Source of the DNA: Bacteroidota bacterium
GTDB taxonomy: Bacteria; Bacteroidota; Bacteroidia; Bacteroidales; CAIXZF01
Length of the DNA stretch: 64,000 nt
Direction: 5' to 3'
Assembly (NCBI GenBank): GCA_022709385.1
Contig: JAKLIX010000012.1
Coordinates: forward strand, 89,860 to 153,859
Shown: in pieces, positions 45,317 through 54,045 of the stretch
Layout of the letters: every line of letters begins with the position of its first letter
Position numbering within the stretch: position 1 is the stretch's first letter
Notes under the pieces: model-generated
Told to the model about the DNA's origin: nothing
What the model saw: only the letters and a program-made list of their open reading frames with translations
Database searches by the model: none
Program-made: the position numbers and the translations under genes

Positions 45317-46440
45317 CGCTGCTCTTTAAAGATATATGCTGATAATGAGACCAGAGGGTTGAAAAACAGGAAGAACAGTTCAAATACAGGCAAATATACT
45401 AATAAATTCCGCTCTTCAAGACGTAACATGCACTTTTTAAACAGGAAAAGGGCAGAGAACATCCTGATAAGGAAAATGGAAAGCAGGAGGTAAATATTGT
45501 ATTGACTGAAAATCAAAACAATAAACAGGGCATAAAACAGCAGCAGGCTCAGGTAGTAAAATGAAAGTAAAAACTTGTGCTTTTTCTTGTAATAGCGTCC
45601 GGTGCCAAAATGCCTTCTTTTCTGATAAAACCATCCGGTGAGGGTATTTTTAGCCGTGGAAACCGTATGACTTTCCGGAATGAAAGATACCCGGGTATTG
45701 CTTTTTTTAGCCACCTGGTTCACAAAGAGGTCGTCATCGCCCGAAGGGATCCTGTAATGGGAAACAAAACCACCGGCCTTATAGAAGAGTGATTTTTTAT
45801 AGGCAATGTTACGTCCAACTCCCATGTAAGGCAGGCCGGCCATGGCATACGACAGGTATTGCATGGCCACGTATACCGTATCGAAACGGATCAGGCGGTT
45901 CAGCATCCCTTTACCGGCCTCATAGCGGCCGTAGCCAAGCACCAGGTCGGTACCTTCGCGGAAACAGGACTGCATTTCACGAATCCAGTAAGGGGAATTC
46001 GGGCGGCAGTCGGCATCGGTCAGCAGCAGGTGCTCATGGGTTGCCGATTTGATCCCGATGGACAGGGGGAATTTCTTACCCGAAAAGAAATTCAGATGTT
46101 GCCTGAAATGAACCACTTTCAGGCGCGGATACTGATCGGCGAAGGATTTCAGCAGGTAATCCGTATCATCGCCCGAAGAATCGTTCACCACCACAACCTC
46201 AAAATCATCATAGATCTGATCGAGTAAAGTTGGCAGGTTCTTTTTCAGGTTGCGGTATTCGTTCCGGGCACATACCACCACCGACACCGGCCTCCTTTGC
46301 GAAGGCAGGGGCTTTCGTTTGTAGAATGCGAGTCTGCTGAAGATAATCCAGAAATACAGCAGCTGTATCAGGGCCGACAGGGCAAAGAGCGTAAGGAGGC
46401 AGAACTCAAAAGTAAAGGGGGACAAAAAATCAGGCGTCAT
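45307..46440 (-). CDS. Membrane family 2 glycosyltransferase
   Basis: 377 aa from the ATG at 46440. One helix at the N-terminus (FEFCLLTLFALSALIQLLYF) precedes the GT-A domain: VSVVVCARNEYRNLKKNLP, VVVNDSSGDDTDYLL and LLLTDADCRPNSPYW, then PSGDDDLFVNQVA and the QxxRW-like QKRRHFGTGRYY. Several C-terminal helices follow. This is the layout of processive or transmembrane GT2 enzymes. It leads an operon with the ECF sigma factor and lipoprotein. Confidence 0.87.
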   Translation of the reverse strand: MTPDFLSPFTFEFCLLTLFALSALIQLLYFWIIFSRLAFYKRKPLPSQRRPVSVVVCARNEYRNLKKNLPTLLDQIYDDFEVVVVNDSSGDDTDYLLKSFADQYPRLKVVHFRQHLNFFSGKKFPLSIGIKSATHEHLLLTDADCRPNSPYWIREMQSCFREGTDLVLGYGRYEAGKGMLNRLIRFDTVYVAMQYLSYAMAGLPYMGVGRNIAYKKSLFYKAGGFVSHYRIPSGDDDLFVNQVAKKSNTRVSFIPESHTVSTAKNTLTGWFYQKRRHFGTGRYYKKKHKFLLSFYYLSLLLFYALFIVLIFSQYNIYLLLSIFLIRMFSALFLFKKCMLRLEERNLLVYLPVFELFFLFFNPLVSLSAYIFKEQRWK

Positions 46441-46466
46441 ATCATCCGCTGTCGGTTGAAGGGCGA

Positions 46467-46474
46467 CAAAAATA
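46467..46474 (-). promoter_or_regulatory. -7 box for the GT2-sigma operon (TATTTTTG)
   Basis: A TAnnTTTG match 26 bases before the GT2 start on the minus strand. No TTG at the standard spacing. Confidence 0.45.
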
Positions 46475-46567
46475 CGAAACTCTGCCAACTTTGAAGCGGT
46501 AACATAAAATATCCGGGTACAGTCCGGAACAGAAGGTAAGCAGCCCGCAATGAGGGTCACTGCCGGC

Positions 46568-46597
46568 TTGGGGATTCGTCAATAAGCGGTATCTTTG
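46568..46597 (+). promoter_or_regulatory. Promoter of tgt (TTG-N19-TATCTTTG)
   Basis: A perfect match to the Bacteroidota vegetative promoter: TTG 46568-46570, 19-base spacer, TATCTTTG 46590-46597. The leader is about 30 bases. Confidence 0.7.
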
Positions 46598-46628
46598 GCA
46601 AATTTTTAATGAACCGCAGCGAAGGCAG

Positions 46629-47765
46629 ATGGGTATTGAATACAGGCTGAAAGCGACCGACAAAGCAAGCAGGGCACGCCTCGGAGAGATCCGTTGCGAA
46701 CACGGGATCATCCCGACGCCGGTGTTTATGCCCGTGGGAACGACGGGTGCTGTCAAGGGCATTCACCTGCGTGATATGGAAATAAGCCTGGATGCGAAGA
46801 TCATCCTCGCCAACACTTACCACCTCTACCTGCGGCCGGGAACAGGGGTGATCGCCTCTGCCGGCGGCCTGCATCGTTTCAGCAACTGGAAAAGACCCAT
46901 GCTGACCGACAGCGGGGGATACCAGGTTTTCTCGCTGGCCCACCGCAGAAAGATCACCGAGGAAGGGGTCCGTTTCCAGTCGCATATCGACGGATCGCGC
47001 CACCTCTTCACTCCTGAAAGCACCATCGACATCCAGCGGATTATCGGGGCCGACATCATCATGGCCCTCGACGAATGTCCCCCCTACCCGGCTGAAAAAA
47101 GTTATGTCTCCCGCTCCCTCGACCTGACTCTGCGCTGGCTCGACCGCTGCCGGAATCATTTCAACAACAGTCCCCCGCTCTACGGTCACAGCCAGAGCCT
47201 CTTCCCCATCATACAGGGCGGCGTTTTCCCCGACCTGAGGATACGCTCGGCCGAAGCTGTGATGAACTGCCCTGCTGACGGGTATGCGATCGGGGGACTC
47301 TCGGTCGGTGAACCCGCGGCAATGATGTACGAGATCACCGGACTGCTGTGTTCCATACTACCGCAGGACAAAGCCCGTTACCTGATGGGTGTGGGCACAC
47401 CGGCCAACCTGCTGGAGTGTATTTCGGCCGGCATCGACATGTTCGACTGCGTGATGCCCACCCGTAACGGCAGAAACGGTATGATCTTCACCCGCAAGGG
47501 TATCATGAACATGAAAAACGAAAAGTGGAAATCGGATCACAGTCCCCTGGATGAAGACGAAAACTGCTTCGCAGACACGGCCTATTCCAGGTCATTCATC
47601 CGCCATCTCTTTACCAGCGGTGAAATGCTGGGCCCCATGATCGCTTCCCTGCACAACATCGCGTTTTATTTCAGCCTGATGGCCGAAGCCCGCGAACATA
47701 TCCTCAACGGGGACTTCAAAGCCTGGAAAGACCACATGGTTCCGCAACTCGAACAACGCATCTGA
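46629..47765 (+). CDS. tgt: Queuine tRNA-guanosine(34) transglycosylase
   Basis: 378 aa. The active-site blocks TDSGGYQVFSLAHRRK and DMFDCVMPTRNGRNG contain the catalytic aspartates, and LMGVGTPANLLE is in place. The zinc site is unusual: the C-x-C-x2-C block of the E. coli enzyme is replaced by PLDEDENCFADTAYSR, which keeps only the middle cysteine, with the later His in FIRHLF. It exchanges guanine 34 for the queuine precursor in GUN tRNAs. The stop overlaps the start of the LptF/G-type permease. Confidence 0.93.
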   Translation: MGIEYRLKATDKASRARLGEIRCEHGIIPTPVFMPVGTTGAVKGIHLRDMEISLDAKIILANTYHLYLRPGTGVIASAGGLHRFSNWKRPMLTDSGGYQVFSLAHRRKITEEGVRFQSHIDGSRHLFTPESTIDIQRIIGADIIMALDECPPYPAEKSYVSRSLDLTLRWLDRCRNHFNNSPPLYGHSQSLFPIIQGGVFPDLRIRSAEAVMNCPADGYAIGGLSVGEPAAMMYEITGLLCSILPQDKARYLMGVGTPANLLECISAGIDMFDCVMPTRNGRNGMIFTRKGIMNMKNEKWKSDHSPLDEDENCFADTAYSRSFIRHLFTSGEMLGPMIASLHNIAFYFSLMAEAREHILNGDFKAWKDHMVPQLEQRI

Positions 47766-48859
47766 TGAAACAGCGAGATGCCCTAAAAACCCTCGACCAG
47801 TATATCATCCGGAAGTTCCTCGGAACCTTCTTTTATGCCATCAGCCTGATCATCGTCATCGTGATCATCTTCGATTTCTCTGAAAAGGTGGACGATTTTA
47901 TTGACCATCAGGCCCCGCTGAAAGCCATCCTCTTTGATTACTACCTGAATTTCATCCCCTATTTCGTCAACCTGTTCAGCCCGCTGTTCACCTTTATCGC
48001 CGTGATTTTCTTTACGGCCAAGATGGCCACCCACACCGAAATCGTGGCCATCCTCAGCAGCGGTATCAGCTTCAACCGCTTCCTCAGACCTTACCTGATC
48101 TCTTCCCTGATCCTTGCCATCCTGTCGTTCGGCCTGGCCAACTTCCTGATCCCCTACACCAACGTAAAGATGCTGAACTTCGAGAACCGTTATGTCAAGA
48201 ACCCCAAACAGGGTACCTCCATCGACATGCACATGCAGCTCAGCCCGGGTGTGTTTGTTTATATCGAAGGCTACAACAAGCGTGAAGACGCCGGCTACCG
48301 CTTTACACTTGAAAAGATCAACGAAAGCGGGCTGTATTACAAACTGACGGCGGAGGTCATCAAGTGGAACAAAGAGAAAAGCAACTGGGAATTAAACACT
48401 TACCATATCAGGCACATCGACGGCCTGCACGAAACCCTGACAAGGGGCGCCAAACTGGATACAATGCTGAATTTTACCCCGGCGGATATCAAAGTCTCGG
48501 TCGAGAACGCAAAAACTATGAAGTTCAGACAATTACGCCGTTTCATTGAACAGGAAAAAATGCGCGGTACCGAAAATGTCCTTGAATTTGAGGTGGAAAA
48601 GCACAAACGCATAGCCTTTCCCTTCGCCACTATTGTGCTGACCTTCATCGGGGTTTCCCTGTCATCGCGGAAGGTAAGGGGAGGCATCGGGCTGCACCTC
48701 GGCAGCGGCATCGCCATCAGTTTCGCTTTTATCCTTTTCATGCAGGTATCCACCACTTTCGCCATCTACGGGAACCTTTCGCCACTTGTGGCTTCCTGGA
48801 TTCCCAACCTGCTTTTCGGGCTGCTCGGAATTTACCTGATCAGGCGGGCACCGAAATAG
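47765..48859 (+). CDS. LptF/LptG family permease
   Basis: 364 aa. Six membrane helices with a periplasmic domain between helix 3 and 4 (about 125-265) are visible: KFLGTFFYAISLIIVIVIIF, a second helix pair near residues 65-120, and three helices after AFPFATIVLTFIGVSLSSRK. This is the LptF/LptG fold that extracts LPS from the inner membrane for transport by the Lpt bridge. Only one such gene is here, so the partner and LptB are elsewhere. It is translationally coupled to tgt. Confidence 0.9.
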   Translation: MKQRDALKTLDQYIIRKFLGTFFYAISLIIVIVIIFDFSEKVDDFIDHQAPLKAILFDYYLNFIPYFVNLFSPLFTFIAVIFFTAKMATHTEIVAILSSGISFNRFLRPYLISSLILAILSFGLANFLIPYTNVKMLNFENRYVKNPKQGTSIDMHMQLSPGVFVYIEGYNKREDAGYRFTLEKINESGLYYKLTAEVIKWNKEKSNWELNTYHIRHIDGLHETLTRGAKLDTMLNFTPADIKVSVENAKTMKFRQLRRFIEQEKMRGTENVLEFEVEKHKRIAFPFATIVLTFIGVSLSSRKVRGGIGLHLGSGIAISFAFILFMQVSTTFAIYGNLSPLVASWIPNLLFGLLGIYLIRRAPK

Positions 48860-48983
48860 TGCATGCTGGTTGTTGTCATCCAGTCGCGAATGAAGAGATA
48901 TGAGGCAGCGGATATGACAAAGAGAAATGAGAAATATAATAAGATAGCGTAAGCAATTCCAACTTTATCCAATCCACTTACCT

Positions 48984-49089
48984 TATACCGAAAGAACACA
49001 GGAATGCGAAAAATGTGCATCCCGAGTCATCGGTATCACCGAATCTAACCGGAAATTGCTTCGCATTTTCACTAAGATTCAGTATAAAA
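48984..49089. repeat. Dispersed double-hairpin repeat, copy 2
   Basis: It matches 13337-13440 with one-base indels near the middle. TATACCG and CGGTAT enclose the first hairpin; GAATCT and AGATTC the second. Some of the inner sequence differs but can still pair (GGAATGC with GCATCCC, one mismatch). Its right end covers the stop codon of the minus-strand gene at 49079-50689. Confidence 0.75.
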
Positions 49090-50689
49090 CGATAATCTTA
49101 TTTATGTTTCCCAACCCGTCCTGTGATTGTATGGAAAGAAAATACATTCCCTCCGGCACTTCACTAAGGCTGATGGTGTATTTCAGCCCCGACAGCGGGA
49201 AACTGCCTGACCGGATGACAGCGCCCATGGTATTAAAAAGAGAATACCCGCACTGACCTCCCGAAGGCTTATCCCAGGATACCTGCACATGATCTGCTGC
49301 AGGATTGGGGTAAACAGAAAATACCGGCATGTTTGGTTTCAAGTCTGCAATACCCGCGGTAAGCGAATCACAAACGCTGCCGGATATAGGACCGAGGCGG
49401 TAATTGGGGAGGTGGGGTAAAAAGGATGTCATTCCAAAACCCAAATAGAACTTTCGCTGGATAAAACTACATGATAAGCCTTGATTATCAGGAAATTCAA
49501 TTGCATGTATCCAACCGGAACTTTTCCCATCCACATAAATTTTATTATCAGGACCGTTCTGCATGGTATGAAACAGAGGATATTCCGCGCAAGTTGAATC
49601 ATAAAAACCGTCATACTGGGCTACCAATTGTTTCGTCTGCCCAAAGTCCGGCACGGACAGATCATATTGATAGATCATTGATTCCCTCTCAGGATTCTGG
49701 TTATTCAGACAATAGGACATGTAAAGATATCTCGAGTTCGGTGAAATGCAAAGTTTTATCCATGGATGGCAGGGAGGCAGGGTGTCGGTGATGACAGCCC
49801 TTTGATTGGATAGTATTCCGGTGCATCTGTCGAAATCATAAACACGTATAATGACATATCCCGGAGTATGGAAAACAGGAGAGATTCCTTCAAAGGACGC
49901 TTTAACAAAAAAGCTGCCGTCAGGGGCAATCGTAGATGGATTCTGTTCTGTGTGTGGAAAATAATCATTGTACAGATTTCCAAATTGAGGTGTGATCATT
50001 TGCATGTTCACGGAATAAATTCCCGCCGGAGTGAATAAAACCTTGTAAAACCTGCTTTCATCGAGACAGGGTTGGACCAGCCACCAGTCCCGGCCATTGG
50101 CATGGCGGGTGATTTCAAACCCGAAAGCCAGGGTGTCAAGGATGATCCTGTTGTTTTTCGTGATCACTTCATATTCTCCAGTAATTTCATTTAGAGTCAC
50201 TGTTGAGTATAATAACTCATTTGAGTAAATAAAACCACCTATTTGATATATGAGTTCCCTTCTTTGATGGAAAACATAATATGTATTAGGAGTACCTGGC
50301 AAGGGTAAAATCGCAACACCATGGTAAATATCAAGGTTTAGCGGATAAGCAATGTAAGTGGATCCGAAACTCAGGCTATCACCATTAAGGATTGTTGAGC
50401 CATTTTTATTCTTAACATCAAATCCTCCGCTGAATAATATCAATTCTCCGAGTGTGTCTGATATACATGCATTTGATTGCCCCAAATAATGGTCATCGTA
50501 ACTAAACGGAAGGATTGCTGGTGGTGAGATGTTGTTAAAGTCCCATAATATCGCCCCTGGGGGGTTATTTGTTTGATTGTTTGGCACACCCATCACCCAT
50601 TGGTGATCTCTTTTGGCATCCTGATTGTTCTGGGAAAAAACCTGGGTGACAATGAGCAGAAGGTTCAGGAAGGAAAATGCAGTTTTCAT
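49079..50689 (-). CDS. T9SS-sorted secreted protein of unknown function
   Basis: 536 aa from the ATG at 50689. Signal peptide KTAFSFLNLLLIVTQVFSQ. The body (about 25-450) has repeated beta-strand motifs with GELILFSGGFDVKN, YVFHQRRELIYQ and PDGSFFVKAS, resembling a beta-propeller-like or kelch-like surface protein of Bacteroidota without a named family. The C-terminus is a type A sorting domain (FSVYPNPAADHVQVSWDKPS, VPEGMYFLSIQ). The start lies 13 bases after the stop of the beta-helix gene, so the two form an operon. The last codons fall inside the dispersed repeat. Confidence 0.78.
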   Translation of the reverse strand: MKTAFSFLNLLLIVTQVFSQNNQDAKRDHQWVMGVPNNQTNNPPGAILWDFNNISPPAILPFSYDDHYLGQSNACISDTLGELILFSGGFDVKNKNGSTILNGDSLSFGSTYIAYPLNLDIYHGVAILPLPGTPNTYYVFHQRRELIYQIGGFIYSNELLYSTVTLNEITGEYEVITKNNRIILDTLAFGFEITRHANGRDWWLVQPCLDESRFYKVLFTPAGIYSVNMQMITPQFGNLYNDYFPHTEQNPSTIAPDGSFFVKASFEGISPVFHTPGYVIIRVYDFDRCTGILSNQRAVITDTLPPCHPWIKLCISPNSRYLYMSYCLNNQNPERESMIYQYDLSVPDFGQTKQLVAQYDGFYDSTCAEYPLFHTMQNGPDNKIYVDGKSSGWIHAIEFPDNQGLSCSFIQRKFYLGFGMTSFLPHLPNYRLGPISGSVCDSLTAGIADLKPNMPVFSVYPNPAADHVQVSWDKPSGGQCGYSLFNTMGAVIRSGSFPLSGLKYTISLSEVPEGMYFLSIQSQDGLGNINKIIVLY

Positions 50690-50702
50690 CACTTATCCCT
50701 CC

Positions 50703-53700
50703 TTACTTTACAACAACAATCTTAAATGTATTACCTGAGTCTTTGGGTGGTTGCAACCGGAGAAAATATGTTCCTGCCGGTATTGAGGTAAGGTCAATTT
50801 CAAAGAAACCATCCTGAAGGGAAAAATACCCCTCTTGCGATTTCATGCCAAGTGAATTATACAAAGTGAATGAACATGATTCGTCTAATGTTTGTGTCCA
50901 ACTGATCATGACCGTACTCACTGCAGGATTTGGCGCTATTGCGAATGAGACAGGCAGGTTTTCAAAATTGTCAACTGTTTTGTTTTTAACAATGCCGTCC
51001 TGCAGACAAAGTTGGACATCATCATAATAAAAGTCAAAATACCTCGAAAGCATTGCCCTGGATTTATATACAGCATCTTTCCCTCCGCTTACGGGACACT
51101 GATTTGCAATGGTGGCCAGGGTGCTTAACTGGTCAAAAGTAAGGGAGTCAATGCCGGCAGCAATGCTTTGCAAATAGATGGCATTGACAGTTTTTTCATT
51201 GCTCTCGAATACTTCCCCTTCCGGCAGGGATTCATTTTCGGCAACAAGGGTTTCAATTACATTCTGTCTTGTATCAATGTAACTTAACAGCAATTCATCC
51301 TTCATTGCTCTGTAGGTGCGAAGATGGTCAAGCGTTTCAAGAAATGCATTCAGGTATAGGTTGCTGTCAGCAGGGTTATCTGCATTCCTGAATAAACTGT
51401 CGAGCAACCTTAATGAGTCTGCTGTCGACTGGTAAAGTAAATGAATGTTTTCAATAAAACAGGCAGTGGCAGCATCTGTTCTCAGTAAGGCTCTGATCTG
51501 GAAATCAAGTTCCTGGAACAAGCCCGCACTTGATGATGAAACAGAATCGTAGAAGCTCTGAAAAGATTGGGTCAGTTCAGCTCCCGGATGACCTGTAAGC
51601 TTCTGGTAGAGGTATCTCGCGTTTGACCATGACATCTCTTCCTGAAAAGCTTCAAACTGCATAAGTCCAAGAGCAATGAGGCTGTCGGATTCATTCAGGA
51701 TAAGCTGCCCCATGCTTTCAGGAGAGAACAAAATGCAATCAGGGAAGGAATCAAGGCATTCAAATGGATCTTCATTAGAGATATAAAACCATTGATAGGA
51801 TGCATACCAAACATCTGGTTCAAAGGGACAATCCAGTTCACATTCAAATTTCCAATTTGTAAAAGAATTCTCATTTCTTGCGCCTTCAGTGATATAGCAA
51901 TCATTCCACCTGTTGCCGTTATCAACCTGGTGATAAAGATTCCCCTGGGGATTCGCCCGGAAGCCGTAAGTATGTTCAAAAAACTCATTCCCTTTGAATT
52001 CCGAACCGTAACAGCTTTCTTCCATGCTGATGCCGCAGTACACCTCCGACATCGAATTACACTTGATACCATTGTATGTGGAACTGGCAAGGGTGATCCC
52101 CCTGGGGATATAACTCCCGTTGTACAGATCGTCGCCCATACCAAAGACCAGGTTGCAGTAAATGTTGTTGTTATAGCAGTTGTAAATGCTGATCCCGCCG
52201 AAATTGACATCAGGGTCGCGCAGATAGATCCAGTTGTCGTAGACTTCGTAGTCGGATATGGAATTCAGGTATATGCCGTGGTAGCCGTCGTCAACATATA
52301 TCCTGTTGTCATGGATTGTGGGCTTGTTGCTGTGGTCACCCAGATCCTCCACAATTTTGATCCCGGCGCTGTTGTTAAAGGCCCCACCCGGATCATCCAT
52401 GTTGATGTCATTACCGCTTACATTCATGTTACTGGCCAGGTCATTGTAATACAGGTGGATTCCGTTGGCTGTGGCAAGAATATAATTATCTTTTATATCA
52501 TTGTTTTGATAATCTGATGTTTCACACAACACGCCCGTTTCGACGTATTCCATCCTGTTTTTCTGCGTTTCCAGTGTGGTATTTGCCGTGTGAATGCCTG
52601 TCTTGCATGCAGTGAAAGTATTCGTGCTGCCGATGCCGTTGCCCAGTCCCTCCTGTCTGAGCGTGCCAGGGCCCGTTTCAAGGTGCTTGCCGCTGTATAT
52701 ACCGTTCCCTGTCGGTTTAGCAACATAACCGTATGTCTGGATATCTTCGAAGGTGCAATTCCGCACGCTGAGGTAACTGTCCCACATCACTATCCCGTTC
52801 ATCATGTCGTGGAAGGTGCAGCTATCAATCGGATCAATATTCAGGTATTCAAGATTATATGCCAGTATTCCACAATAGGATTTGTGCCCGAGGCCATAGA
52901 CGTTTTCGTTCTCGCAGTCGAATTCATTCGCGTTAAACTTAAAAGGGTCAATGGTGTAAAAGGATTCCGGATCATTGGGTATTGGAAAATAAATTGAAAC
53001 ATCGTTTGCATGGAAATGACAACGATTAATCGAAAGACCTGAATTTTCCATGGCCATGATCATATACGCTCCATCCCTTAAGTAGCAGTAATTTAATGTA
53101 AGGAGGGCGTCTTCCCCGACAGTGATCCCGTATTCAACAAGATCATTACAGCTATGGATGTTCCCCCATGCAATTTCCAGGGATGCTCCAGACTGAACTG
53201 TAATACTTTGGTTGCTGATATTATTCAACAGAACAATTTCATAACCATCTTGCTGGTATTCAGGTGCAAAATCATCAAAATCAATATCGATGATCAGGTC
53301 ATCGGCTGCCACATGTTTTTCAATCGGAATACCTGATAAAAGGATATCAGAGATATTCCCGGTAAGGTATGAAGATGCAGTACCTGAACCGAAACAGCAA
53401 GAATCCACTTCAACATCGAAGTTACAATAATACGATTGCTGGCTATCGGTGAAGGTGACATAATACGTGCCTTCAGCCGCAAGACTCACATTGCTGATGG
53501 TTGGATATTGGAGGGAGGATAAAAAGTTGGGGCCGGACCACTGATACGTACCATTTGGGTCATTCCCAATTGCGTATAGGTTCAGATCCGCATACTGGCA
53601 AATCCTATAGGGGTTGCCGTACAGATATGCACCGCATGTCAGATTTTGTGCCGGAAGTTCAAAAACCATAGTAGCTGCCGTTATCAGAATGATGAAACGG

Positions 53701-53780
53701 ATACAGTTACAAAAACGATGCAAAAGGATTATCCGCGGTGCGGGGAGGGGGGGGGCTGGAACTGAGGATAAATTTTTCAT
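50703..53780 (-). CDS. T9SS-sorted right-handed beta-helix surface protein
   Basis: 1025 aa. A signal-like hydrophobic segment lies at about 27-43 (CIRFIILITAATMVFELPAQ). Residues 130-650 contain many parallel beta-helix (NosD-type) coils with repeated N-rich turns, for example GNGIGSTNTFTACKTGI, YQNNDIKDNYILATANGI and CYNNNIYCNLVF. A helical stretch (about 690-900) and a type A sorting domain (FAIAPNPAVSTVMISWTQ, IPAGTYFLRLQ) complete it. No polysaccharide-lyase catalytic residues are recognised. It is probably a surface adhesin or carbohydrate-associated protein. Confidence 0.82.
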   Translation of the reverse strand: MKNLSSVPAPPLPAPRIILLHRFCNCIRFIILITAATMVFELPAQNLTCGAYLYGNPYRICQYADLNLYAIGNDPNGTYQWSGPNFLSSLQYPTISNVSLAAEGTYYVTFTDSQQSYYCNFDVEVDSCCFGSGTASSYLTGNISDILLSGIPIEKHVAADDLIIDIDFDDFAPEYQQDGYEIVLLNNISNQSITVQSGASLEIAWGNIHSCNDLVEYGITVGEDALLTLNYCYLRDGAYMIMAMENSGLSINRCHFHANDVSIYFPIPNDPESFYTIDPFKFNANEFDCENENVYGLGHKSYCGILAYNLEYLNIDPIDSCTFHDMMNGIVMWDSYLSVRNCTFEDIQTYGYVAKPTGNGIYSGKHLETGPGTLRQEGLGNGIGSTNTFTACKTGIHTANTTLETQKNRMEYVETGVLCETSDYQNNDIKDNYILATANGIHLYYNDLASNMNVSGNDINMDDPGGAFNNSAGIKIVEDLGDHSNKPTIHDNRIYVDDGYHGIYLNSISDYEVYDNWIYLRDPDVNFGGISIYNCYNNNIYCNLVFGMGDDLYNGSYIPRGITLASSTYNGIKCNSMSEVYCGISMEESCYGSEFKGNEFFEHTYGFRANPQGNLYHQVDNGNRWNDCYITEGARNENSFTNWKFECELDCPFEPDVWYASYQWFYISNEDPFECLDSFPDCILFSPESMGQLILNESDSLIALGLMQFEAFQEEMSWSNARYLYQKLTGHPGAELTQSFQSFYDSVSSSSAGLFQELDFQIRALLRTDAATACFIENIHLLYQSTADSLRLLDSLFRNADNPADSNLYLNAFLETLDHLRTYRAMKDELLLSYIDTRQNVIETLVAENESLPEGEVFESNEKTVNAIYLQSIAAGIDSLTFDQLSTLATIANQCPVSGGKDAVYKSRAMLSRYFDFYYDDVQLCLQDGIVKNKTVDNFENLPVSFAIAPNPAVSTVMISWTQTLDESCSFTLYNSLGMKSQEGYFSLQDGFFEIDLTSIPAGTYFLRLQPPKDSGNTFKIVVVK

Positions 53781-53803
53781 ATAACATAATTTTATATATT
53801 ACA

Positions 53804-53833
53804 CAAATATACGAAAAAAATGTTCATTGTCAA
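53804..53833 (-). promoter_or_regulatory. Promoter of the beta-helix operon
   Basis: On the minus strand TTG (53831-53833), exactly 19 bases, TATATTTG (53804-53811). Perfect consensus; the start codon lies 23 bases further. Confidence 0.7.
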
Positions 53834-53876
53834 GAGGAAATTGCGAAAAATATAAACAGGCTTTATGGGTGATGAG

Positions 53877-53919
53877 GTATATTATCATTTTCTTTTGATG
53901 TTTGCCGGACATGAATTTT
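53877..53919 (+). repeat. Imperfect direct repeat, unit A
   Basis: About 43 bases, roughly three quarters identical to 53985-54027 (shared TATTATCATTTTC and TTGATG). Confidence 0.5.
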
Positions 53920-53958
53920 ATGTGTAAATAATTTTGATTTTAACGGTTAGATGCCTGT

Positions 53959-53973
53959 CCCGCTTCATGCGGG
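53959..53973. other. Hairpin between the two imperfect repeats
   Basis: CCCGC-TTCAT-GCGGG, a five-base-pair stem, between units A and B. There is no T-run after it. Confidence 0.35.
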
Positions 53974-53984
53974 AGAATGTCCAG

Positions 53985-54027
53985 GTGTATTATCATTTTC
54001 GGTTGATGTCTGTAAAACATGGATATT
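53985..54027 (+). repeat. Imperfect direct repeat, unit B
   Basis: Partner of 53877-53919, spaced 108 bases start to start. It ends just upstream of the -7 box of the lipoprotein gene. Confidence 0.5.
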
Positions 54028-54033
54028 TCATCT

Positions 54034-54041
54034 TATCTTTG
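54034..54041 (+). promoter_or_regulatory. -7 box abutting the lipoprotein start (TATCTTTG)
   Basis: A perfect TAnnTTTG ending four bases before the ATG at 54046, so the transcript would be nearly leaderless. The TTG box at 19 bases is missing. Confidence 0.5.
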
Positions 54042-54045
54042 CCCT

